A stretch of 17,308 nt of DNA from Candidatus Nomurabacteria bacterium. GTDB taxonomy: Bacteria; Patescibacteriota; Minisyncoccia; Phycocordibacterales; UBA10002. The notes below the pieces were generated by a model. That model worked only from the letters and a program-made list of their open reading frames with translations, was not told the origin of the DNA and did no database searches. The number at the start of each line of letters is the position of its first letter. Within the stretch, counting starts at the first letter, position 1. Both the position numbers and the translations under genes were made by a program. Location: positions 1 to 17,308 of the forward strand of contig CALRDB010000021.1 of the NCBI GenBank assembly GCA_943354745.1, read 5' to 3'. Shown here piece after piece: positions 12,386 to 17,308 of the stretch.

Positions 12386-13783
12386 ATGGAAACGACCAAG
12401 AAGGTCATTCAGACAGTCATCAACCATATCCTCCTCCACGTCAAACCGCACTGGGACGAAATCGTCGCGGTGTGGCTCCTCCAAACATTCGGTTTGGAGC
12501 GATACCCTGGAATCGGTACCGCGAAAAAGCGGTACACCAAGGGAGTGGAGCCAAAGTCCGACAAGATCTTCGACATGTTGAAGATGCTGCCGGTCGGGTG
12601 TGGCCAAGGCCGGTTCGATGAACATCGTCCCGGACTTAAGGATGCACAGGGAGAAAGCACCGACCGCATTCCGGGAGAATGCGCCACGACCCTGGTCGCC
12701 AAAGACCTGGGCCTCATGGAGATGTCAGTCGTCAAACGCATCGCGGAAGAGGCACTTCGTTGCGACACCGAAGCAGGAGTGGGGATCACGGAAATGCCAA
12801 ACGTGGTCAAGGCAATGCACCGTCGCCTCGAAGATGGGAACGAGACGGTGCTCGAGTGGGCGACCAAGGGACTCCGAGCGACTTCTGCAACACTTGAGTT
12901 CAATTTTGCGAAGGTTGCCGGAGAAAAAACTCTCCAGGGAATCTTCAACGAGTTGGACAAGGATGAGCGCTTTCCTGACCAACGATCGAGGAACAGCCTT
13001 GCGTCGATGGTCGGCAAGAGTCAAAGCAAGCTCGACAAGTCGGAAAAGGAATCAACCCCGGCCCCGATACTCGAACTCGCCTTCGTTGTTTCTGCGCTCC
13101 AACGCACGGACATCGTCCCGACGAACGATATCATCGACTGGGTAATGTTCCCTCTCGCCCACCTCTACAACGACCAGACGGAATTCTGGGCCGCGGTGGA
13201 TGAAGCGAAAACGCCTCATATCGGACGAGTTGCGGAGCGACTGAACAACCTTCAAGGAGGAAAAGAGAAGGAGGGCGTAAAGGTTCTCATCATCCACTCC
13301 GACAATCAGCTTGTCGCAAAGGCAAGTCGTGTGAAGGAAGTCGGCGCAGACGTCACCATTGTCCGAGACAGCACTGGAAGAATCTATGTAACAGTGGACT
13401 CACACACCGAGTTAAGCCTCGGCAACTACGTTCGGATGATCCGGTGGTACGAGCTTCCGAAAGATGGCAACGGGAAACCAGTAAACGACGTTTCCTGGGC
13501 TGACTTAGGAGTAGAAGGTGCACACCCATTGGTGCCGCATATTTACTTCTTCAAGAACAGCATCATCAACGGCGGACCTACGCATCCTGACGTGGCGCCG
13601 GTGGGAGTGGCTTCACAAACACTCTTGAACATCGCCCGTGCTGCATTCAGCAAGCGGCACACCATCCTCTGGATGAAAGAACACGGCATCTTCAAGGTGA
13701 ATAAACCCCTGAACAACGTCGGAGAAGCCGTTGAGTCGGCGAAAGAAACATCTGCGACGGAAGAAAATCCGCCGACAGAATAA
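12386..13783 (+). CDS. 465-aa protein with MYG1/DHH-like motifs
   Basis: I cannot assign a named gene. The N-terminus has an H-x3-H-x-DE arrangement (HVKPHWDEIVAVWLL: His18, His22, Asp24, Glu25) and then GCGQGRFDEHR (Asp78, Glu79, His80). This spacing recalls the metal-binding motifs of MYG1/UPF0160 and DHH phosphoesterases (FHxDE..A..LL, then G..YDHHQR). A GGPTHPDVAP segment at 396-405 could correspond to a DHHA1-like glycine motif, and VLIIHSDNQ (300-308) opens an alpha/beta stretch. A nuclease or phosphoesterase acting on RNA, nucleotides or a signalling dinucleotide is therefore possible. The last 20 residues are acidic and disordered. The gene stands alone on the plus strand with a perfect promoter, a ribosome binding site, C-ending codons (GAC, ATC, TTC, GTC) more frequent than in its neighbours, and a strong terminator, all suggesting high expression. 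Confidence 0.85.
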   Translation: METTKKVIQTVINHILLHVKPHWDEIVAVWLLQTFGLERYPGIGTAKKRYTKGVEPKSDKIFDMLKMLPVGCGQGRFDEHRPGLKDAQGESTDRIPGECATTLVAKDLGLMEMSVVKRIAEEALRCDTEAGVGITEMPNVVKAMHRRLEDGNETVLEWATKGLRATSATLEFNFAKVAGEKTLQGIFNELDKDERFPDQRSRNSLASMVGKSQSKLDKSEKESTPAPILELAFVVSALQRTDIVPTNDIIDWVMFPLAHLYNDQTEFWAAVDEAKTPHIGRVAERLNNLQGGKEKEGVKVLIIHSDNQLVAKASRVKEVGADVTIVRDSTGRIYVTVDSHTELSLGNYVRMIRWYELPKDGNGKPVNDVSWADLGVEGAHPLVPHIYFFKNSIINGGPTHPDVAPVGVASQTLLNIARAAFSKRHTILWMKEHGIFKVNKPLNNVGEAVESAKETSATEENPPTE

Positions 13784-13828
13784 AAAGCGGCATAGAAAAC
13801 CGTATTAGCACATTCAAACAAAACACGA

Positions 13829-13862
13829 ACAAAGCTTGGAAACCCCAGGCTTTGTTTTTTTA
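13829..13862 (+). terminator. strong intrinsic terminator of the 465-aa gene
   Basis: ACAAAGCTTGG (13829-13839) pairs with CCAGGCTTTGT (13845-13855), 11 bp including one G-U pair, around a 5-nt loop, followed by a T-run and TATATA. Confidence 0.9.
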
Positions 13863-14000
13863 TATAGGACTTACGCAGCAACTCATTTTTGGGTGTCATT
13901 CCCGCGGAAGCGGGAATCCAAGAAATGAAATAAGCCCTCTTCTGGATCCCCGCATTCGCGAGGATGACAGAAAAAGCCAAAGTGCGTAGGCCCTATTATA
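13863..14000. repeat. MITE-like inverted pair of family E repeats
   Basis: Two imperfect inverted halves each carry a TATAGGxCxTACGCA-type end and a GTCATTCCCGCG...GCGGGAATCC hairpin (left) or its diverged form (right, reading on the minus strand GTCATCCTCGCG...GCGGGGATCC). The whole is about 138 bp, begins and ends with TATA, and has no coding capacity. It resembles a miniature inverted-repeat element inserted behind the terminator. Confidence 0.7.
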
Positions 14001-14061
14001 GTTGAGTTAAAATCTCGCTTCCGTTTGAAACCCTTCCTCCTTTTACTTTTCTTTTATCGCC

Positions 14062-14099
14062 ATGTACCACATATCTGCGACCGCAGATATGTGGTACAT
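14062..14099. repeat. perfect 18-bp palindrome
   Basis: The arms 14062-14079 and 14082-14099 are exact reverse complements (outer end ATGTACCACA, inner end ATCTGCG) with only 2 nt between them. No T-run follows. It lies 39 nt beyond the map stop codon. It could be a mobile palindromic unit, a transcript-end structure or a protein-binding site. The rest of 14001-14137 shows nothing else I can name. Confidence 0.85.
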
Positions 14100-14137
14100 A
14101 AGCCTCAGCAAGGAGTGAGATGAGAAATTATTGTCTT

Positions 14138-14908
14138 TTATATTGTAAGGATATCCGAGCCGTTTTCGGTCACGACGAGTGTATGTTCAAAATGGGCACT
14201 GCGGGAGCCGTCTTTGGTGACATAGGTATAGCCGTCTGAGGCGAGCTTCACGCCAGCATCGCCTTCGTTTAGCATCGGTTCGATGGCGATTACCATGCCG
14301 GCTTTCAAAACCACCCCCTCCCCTTTCTTTCCGAAGTTCGGGACAAACGGCTCTTCATGGACCGCGTAGCCGACACCGTGACCCGCGAGATCACGTACGA
14401 TGCCGTACCCAAACGGTTTTACAAATTGTTCAATGGCGAATCCAACGTCACCCGTCGTTGCCCCCGCACGCACCGCTTTGATGCCTATCATGAGTGCTTT
14501 CTTTGTGGTCTCCAAAAGTTTCTTCGCGTTCGTGTCTATCTTCCCCACCCCGACGGTAATCGCGCTGTCGGTAAACAGTCCTTTATGAATAAGTCCTCCA
14601 TCAAGCGCGACAATATCTCCTTCCTTGAGGATCTTCTCCTCTTCGTTCGGGATACCATGGACCACTTCTTCGTTTATCGAAACACAAATCGAAGCGGGGA
14701 ACGCGCGCTTAGCGCCCGATGGCGCATAACCGAGGAACGACGGAGTATCTCCCCCATCTTTGATCAGCTTCTCCGCAAGCGTGTTCAACTCATGCGTCGT
14801 CACCCCAGGATGCACCGCATCAGCTAGCGCACGAAGCACCGAAGCGAGATGCTTTCCGCCTTCACGGAGCGTGTCTATCTCCTTTTTGGTTTTGATTGAA
14901 ATACCCAT
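14138..14908 (-). CDS. map: type I methionine aminopeptidase
   Basis: This 256-aa enzyme removes the initiator methionine from nascent proteins. The pita-bread metal ligands are all present: Asp103 (VALDGG), Asp114 (FTDSA), His177 (AGHGVG), Glu210 (AIEPML) and Glu241 (HFEHTL). The substrate-site His84 lies in VVHGIPN and a further His184 in VHEEP. Length and the lack of an N-terminal extension fit the bacterial type Ia form. ATG 14908 directly abuts a family B repeat, and no Shine-Dalgarno is present. It is the third conserved gene in the direction adk, pyrH, map, echoing the adk-map adjacency of ribosomal-protein operons. The preceding repeat pair could interrupt co-transcription with pyrH. 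Confidence 0.96.
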   Translation of the reverse strand: MGISIKTKKEIDTLREGGKHLASVLRALADAVHPGVTTHELNTLAEKLIKDGGDTPSFLGYAPSGAKRAFPASICVSINEEVVHGIPNEEEKILKEGDIVALDGGLIHKGLFTDSAITVGVGKIDTNAKKLLETTKKALMIGIKAVRAGATTGDVGFAIEQFVKPFGYGIVRDLAGHGVGYAVHEEPFVPNFGKKGEGVVLKAGMVIAIEPMLNEGDAGVKLASDGYTYVTKDGSRSAHFEHTLVVTENGSDILTI

Positions 14909-15012
14909 GATACGAATGCTACAAATTAGGCGCGAATGCTATGAATATGCGAATAAGAATCTTCGTATTTGTAGATTCGTAGCATTCGCATGGTAATCTG
15001 TAGCATTCGTAT
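14909..15012. repeat. family B inverted pair between pyrH and map
   Basis: Two units of the ACGAATGCTAC-type repeat face each other. The left one begins at the base beside the map ATG and the right one ends on the last base of the pyrH stop codon (15012), so the repeat fills the whole intergenic gap. The transcript could form a long imperfect hairpin. Confidence 0.85.
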
Positions 15013-15698
15013 TACCGTATGACCGTTCCCTTAAACTCCTTTCCTTCGAGATACTGTTTGAGATTTTCCAAATTCTTCCCGTTCATAATGGCGACTTCAA
15101 GTTTAAGCTCCTCGGCGCGCTTCGCAGCCACTGGATCGAACGGGGTGTTACTCCCGGGTTCCCATGCTTCGACAGGAGGCAAAATCTTACGAAATTCAGG
15201 CCACGTCGCTCTCTCTATTCTTTTGGCTTCAGGATTAATTCGTGGGTCGCTCTCGTACACATAGTCAATGTTGGAAAGATTGATAAGAGCTTTCGCACCG
15301 GCTTGGAGTGCCATCTCGACAGCATCGTAATCCGAACTATGTCCGGGCTCTTCCGCACCCGCAACAACAAGCGGGGTGGTCACATGCCGAAGATCGGCCG
15401 GTTTAATAACCACACTCTTGTGCGCGAGTGAACCGAATACAATGCGAACCAACTCCGCATTGAGCTGGATTGCGTAAATGCCGAGCCAATCAACCTGTGC
15501 CGGAGTAAGTGAGGCGACCTCCTTCCCTGCTGCTTGATAGCGACGAGCGGTTTTGCCGCCTCCGAGCACCACGATAAATTCCTTACCTTTTGCAATCTGT
15601 TCCTCGAGCAGCTGTTTGAAACCTGAAAGAAACGCCGTATCAATCGCATCCGGAACAACGAGCGAACCGCCGAGAGAAATGATGGTGGGAGAGTTCAT
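15012..15698 (-). CDS. pyrH: UMP kinase (amino acid kinase family)
   Basis: This 228-aa protein phosphorylates UMP to UDP in pyrimidine nucleotide synthesis. It has the amino-acid-kinase fold motifs: IISLGGS at 6-12, the glycine-rich VVLGGGKTARRY near 43-54, SDYDAVEMALQAGA near 122-135, and the NLSNIDYVYESDPR nucleotide-binding segment near 140-153. The short N-terminus, with the first strand almost at the start, and the SDYDA region look more like archaeal-type UMP kinase than E. coli PyrH, as often seen in CPR bacteria. A longer frame reaches 15752, but the extra 18 residues (MLCIWYF...) lie in repeat-like intergenic DNA, so ATG 15698 is chosen. Confidence 0.9.
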   Translation of the reverse strand: MNSPTIISLGGSLVVPDAIDTAFLSGFKQLLEEQIAKGKEFIVVLGGGKTARRYQAAGKEVASLTPAQVDWLGIYAIQLNAELVRIVFGSLAHKSVVIKPADLRHVTTPLVVAGAEEPGHSSDYDAVEMALQAGAKALINLSNIDYVYESDPRINPEAKRIERATWPEFRKILPPVEAWEPGSNTPFDPVAAKRAEELKLEVAIMNGKNLENLKQYLEGKEFKGTVIR

Positions 15699-15703
15699 AG
15701 GAA

Positions 15704-15777
15704 ATATCGAATACTTACTTTCTAATTTTGAAAAATACCAGATACATAACAAGAAATCATACTTCGAAATTCGATAT
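15704..15777. repeat. 9-bp inverted repeat in the adk-pyrH gap
   Basis: ATATCGAAT (15704-15712) and ATTCGATAT (15769-15777) are exact inverted copies flanking 56 nt. The second overlaps the last base of the adk stop codon. The interior is AT-rich with TTCGAA-type words, so this may be another short-word repeat filling a gap. Confidence 0.5.
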
Positions 15778-16370
15778 TACAATCCGATGGCTTCGAGGAT
15801 TGCGCGGTGTACTTTCTCCGGTGCTTGCTCACCGTTAATACTGTGGAACTTGTAGCGAGACTGCTTTTTGAGATACAGAACCGCAGGCAACACCTCTGTC
15901 TTGTACCATCCCAGACGGCGAGCGATTCCATCTTCCGTATCGTCATGACGGGCTCGGAGGAGCAAACGGCGCTTGGTCTCCGTGTCGGTGACATTTACCT
16001 CTATGAGATGTATCGACTCGCGCTTATAAAACTCCATCGCGGAATCAAGTACGACGGCTTCGGCAGGCTTGCGGGGGGAGCCGTCAATAAAGAGATGTTC
16101 CTTTCCTGTGACGTTCTTAATGAGATTGTCAGCCCAGAGATAGACAGCCAGAAACTCCGGCTGTAATCCTCCGACATCCTGAATCTCTTTGGCGAGATGC
16201 GATGCGAGTGTCGTACCGTTCATTAAGTTGCGGAAGCCATCTCCTGTGTACGACGAAAACTGCGGTATCTCCGGCGTTTTGGCCGAGAGATACTTCTTAA
16301 GCAGGTCTACCTGTGTTCCCTTTCCGGAACCGGACGGCCCAGCAAATATAAAGGTTAGCGGCGTTGCCAT
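15777..16370 (-). CDS. adk: adenylate kinase-type NMP kinase
   Basis: This 197-aa P-loop kinase interconverts AMP, ADP and ATP. The P-loop is AGPSGSGKGT (Gly11 to Thr19). An AMP-site-like YTGDGFRNLM follows at 41-50, then the second P-loop-kinase motif FIDGSPRKPAEA (95-105) and the short lid with RARHDDTEDGIARR (139-152), including the two paired arginines. There is no cysteine zinc site in the lid, so it is the short-lid form. A longer frame reaches 16412, but ATG 16370 (MATPLTFIFAGP) lies one base after the hicA stop and puts the P-loop at the usual distance, so it is the likely start. Fusion of adk to a toxin-antitoxin transcript is unusual. Confidence 0.9.
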   Translation of the reverse strand: MATPLTFIFAGPSGSGKGTQVDLLKKYLSAKTPEIPQFSSYTGDGFRNLMNGTTLASHLAKEIQDVGGLQPEFLAVYLWADNLIKNVTGKEHLFIDGSPRKPAEAVVLDSAMEFYKRESIHLIEVNVTDTETKRRLLLRARHDDTEDGIARRLGWYKTEVLPAVLYLKKQSRYKFHSINGEQAPEKVHRAILEAIGL

Positions 16371-16371
16371 G

Positions 16372-16602
16372 TTATTTTCGTAATAGCTCAATAAACTCCT
16401 CCACGGAAACATTAATGTCGTCCAGTATACCTTTTATCGTCTTCCTGCCAAGTTCGCGACTACCGTGAATTGCAACGGTCACTTTTAACCCTGCGGTGTT
16501 TTTAAATTGTGCGTGACTACCGACTTGATGAAAATGATAAAAGCCGAGCTTCTCCAATACTCGTATAAACTCACGAGCTTTAACGATGGGAAGTTTCGGC
16601 AT
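16372..16602 (-). CDS. hicA: HicA-type mRNA interferase toxin (second pair)
   Basis: This 76-aa protein is a textbook HicA: KAREFIRVLEKLGFYHFHQVGSHAQFKN with the catalytic His of the GSH motif at residue 29, then VTVAIHGSRELGRKTIKGILDDINVSVEEFIELLRK. It would cleave mRNA unless bound by HicB. The ATG overlaps the hicB stop by one base (TGATG), and its own stop is separated by one base from the adk start (TAACATG). It differs strongly from the HicA at 3638-3853, so the two pairs are not a recent duplication. Confidence 0.93.
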   Translation of the reverse strand: MPKLPIVKAREFIRVLEKLGFYHFHQVGSHAQFKNTAGLKVTVAIHGSRELGRKTIKGILDDINVSVEEFIELLRK

Positions 16603-16856
16603 CAGCGTACCACGGGACTAAAATTATGTGACGAAAACGACTGTACGAACTCAAATGAATCTTCTTCTCTCGGAACAGAAACTCCTTCCTGCAAAAGACC
16701 TTGCAAATGACACTGAATCGCCTCGTTCAAATTACGCTTTGTTTCCGCAATCGTCTTTCCATACGTATGCACGCCTTTAAGCGTCGGCACAAAGCCGTGA
16801 TAGCCTTTGCCGTCTTTTTCAATCATAACGCGGAATGTATAAATCGGGTCTTTCAT
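16602..16856 (-). CDS. hicB: HicB-type antitoxin (second pair)
   Basis: This 84-aa antitoxin begins MKDPIYTFRVMIEKDGKGYHGFVPTLKGVHTYGKT, with the HicB Y-x-G-x-VP-x-LxG core, then ETKRNLNEAIQCHLQGLLQEG, and a tail without an obvious DNA-binding domain. A longer frame begins at GTG 16874, but ATG 16856 is preferred because TATACT at 16863-16868 lies 6 nt upstream and would give a leaderless message. It heads the run hicB, hicA, adk, pyrH. Confidence 0.9.
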   Translation of the reverse strand: MKDPIYTFRVMIEKDGKGYHGFVPTLKGVHTYGKTIAETKRNLNEAIQCHLQGLLQEGVSVPREEDSFEFVQSFSSHNFSPVVR

Positions 16857-16862
16857 GAGGCC

Positions 16863-16891
16863 AGTATAGCCCAAAATCGTGTTTCGCTTAA
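16863..16891 (-). promoter_or_regulatory. hicB promoter, leaderless
   Basis: On the minus strand TTAAGC (16886-16891), 17 nt, TATACT (16863-16868), then 6 nt to ATG 16856. The -10 is good (5 of 6) and the -35 weak. This promoter may also drive adk. Confidence 0.5.
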
Positions 16892-16893
16892 CC

Positions 16894-16922
16894 TTGACAT
16901 ATTTATGATGACGTGATAGTCT
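16894..16922 (+). promoter_or_regulatory. candidate promoter of the small membrane protein
   Basis: TTGACA (16894-16899) is a perfect -35. After 17 nt comes TAGTCT (16917-16922), a weak -10. Transcription would start near 16929, about 29 nt before ATG 16958, and diverge from hicB. Confidence 0.45.
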
Positions 16923-16957
16923 TTTTTTTGATTCAAATACCTCAACCCCTGATTCTT

Positions 16958-17125
16958 ATGAATGGAAAAGCTGTTCTTTGCGGAATACTGGCTGGAGTAG
17001 TAGTTCACTCTCTCTCACTGGTACTGGGTGCAACTGTGTCCATATTCGGTGCGCTGTTTGCAACCGCTTTTACAACCGCCCTGGTGTCATCGTCGATGGC
17101 AACAAAGAAAAGAATGAACTCGTAA
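16958..17125 (+). CDS. small hydrophobic protein, 55 aa
   Basis: I recognise no family. From ATG 16958 (MNGKAVLCG) the 55-aa product is almost wholly hydrophobic from residue 5 to about 47 (ILAGVVVHSLSLVLGATVS, then FGALFATAFTTALV) and ends in a basic tail, KKRMNS. This predicts two membrane helices or one long helical hairpin. An upstream ATG at 16913 would add residues encoded within the predicted promoter, so it is not used. A candidate promoter upstream and a very strong terminator downstream make this a plausible single-gene transcript. It could be a small membrane regulator, a toxin-like peptide or a component of the envelope. Confidence 0.6.
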   Translation: MNGKAVLCGILAGVVVHSLSLVLGATVSIFGALFATAFTTALVSSSMATKKRMNS

Positions 17126-17139
17126 ACGCGATGCGACTT

Positions 17140-17170
17140 GGCGACGGAAGCAATTCCGCCGCCTTTTTTA
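17140..17170 (+). terminator. strong intrinsic terminator
   Basis: GGCGACGGAA (17140-17149), loop GCAA, TTCCGCCGCC (17154-17163) form a 10-position stem with one mismatch, followed by TTTTTTATTTT. It lies 14 nt after the stop of the 55-aa gene. Confidence 0.92.
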
Positions 17171-17182
17171 TTTTCCAAAAAA

Positions 17183-17211
17183 CTGGATTCCTGCCTACGC
17201 AGGAATGACAG
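17183..17211. repeat. family E palindromic repeat, single copy
   Basis: CTGGATTCCTGC pairs around CTAC with GCAGGAATGACAG. This is the compact form of the repeat at 13863-14000. Confidence 0.75.
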
Positions 17212-17308
17212 AAGGAAAGAGAAGACACTACCACCCCCTCTCAATCTCCCCCTTAGAAAGGTGGAGAGGAAGTCTCTTAATTCGTATATTCGTACCGATT
17301 CGTAGTTC
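17212..17308. other. repeat-rich right end of the window
   Basis: A CTCTC...GAGAG hairpin-forming segment (17238-17268) around CCCCCTTAGAAAGG is followed from about 17279 by family B-like words (TTCGTATATTCGTA). No gene is visible. Confidence 0.5.

Noticed and set aside
13543..13980. 145-codon minus-strand frame
   Set aside because: It is antisense to the 465-aa gene at one end and reads the family E repeat at the other (WIPASAGM-type text), a common false ORF.
17005..17244. 79-codon minus-strand frame
   Set aside because: It reads a family E repeat and then runs antisense to the small hydrophobic gene and its terminator.

Overview
The window most likely comes from a Candidate Phyla Radiation bacterium (Patescibacteria, probably Parcubacteria-like). 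This is inferred from gene style, not from a marker gene. The clues are a four-helix-bundle (S23/IVP-type) protein, a long-form nucleoside diphosphate kinase, an archaeal-style UMP kinase, many lineage-specific helical proteins of unknown role, few Shine-Dalgarno sites, several starts that look leaderless, and intergenic gaps filled with short-word degenerate repeats. No rRNA, tRNA or CRISPR was found.

Layout. 1-1768 (minus): a membrane protein overlapping by ATGA a beta-CASP metallo-beta-lactamase RNase that runs off the left edge. 1838-2796: no clear protein gene, but a strong candidate 6S RNA (1868-2032, minus) with its own terminator, then repeat-rich DNA. 2797-3402: ndk, bracketed by repeats that touch its start and nearly touch its stop. 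3508-4053: a hicBA toxin-antitoxin pair followed by a 41-aa third gene. 4085-12213 (all minus): a large block of lineage-specific genes, in transcription order a 613-aa protein with two tandem FliG-C-like domains, a 444-aa coiled-coil protein, a 94-aa helical protein, a four-helix-bundle cassette flanked by 9-bp iterons in inverted orientation, a 918-aa TraD/TraG/HerA-type ATPase and a 318-aa helical protein. 12274-13862 (plus): one strongly promoted gene with a perfect TTGACA-17-TATAAT promoter, an AAAGG ribosome binding site and a strong terminator, encoding a 465-aa protein with MYG1/DHH-like motifs. 14138-16856 (minus): hicB, hicA, adk, pyrH, map, a nucleotide-kinase and methionine-aminopeptidase cluster reminiscent of the adk-map part of ribosomal operons, with a second hicBA pair coupled to adk. 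16958-17125 (plus): a small hydrophobic protein with its own promoter and terminator.

How it may work together. The conserved genes are housekeeping (RNA decay, nucleotide kinases, N-terminal Met removal, 6S control of RNA polymerase). The 4085-12213 block is the best candidate for an undescribed system: FliG-C-like modules, a long coiled coil and a conjugation-type motor ATPase beside each other, with no recognisable flagellar, pilus or relaxase gene. A second theme is the intergenic DNA. At least three families of short-word repeats, often as inverted pairs, sit against start or stop codons of unrelated genes, so genes look like beads separated by repeat linkers.
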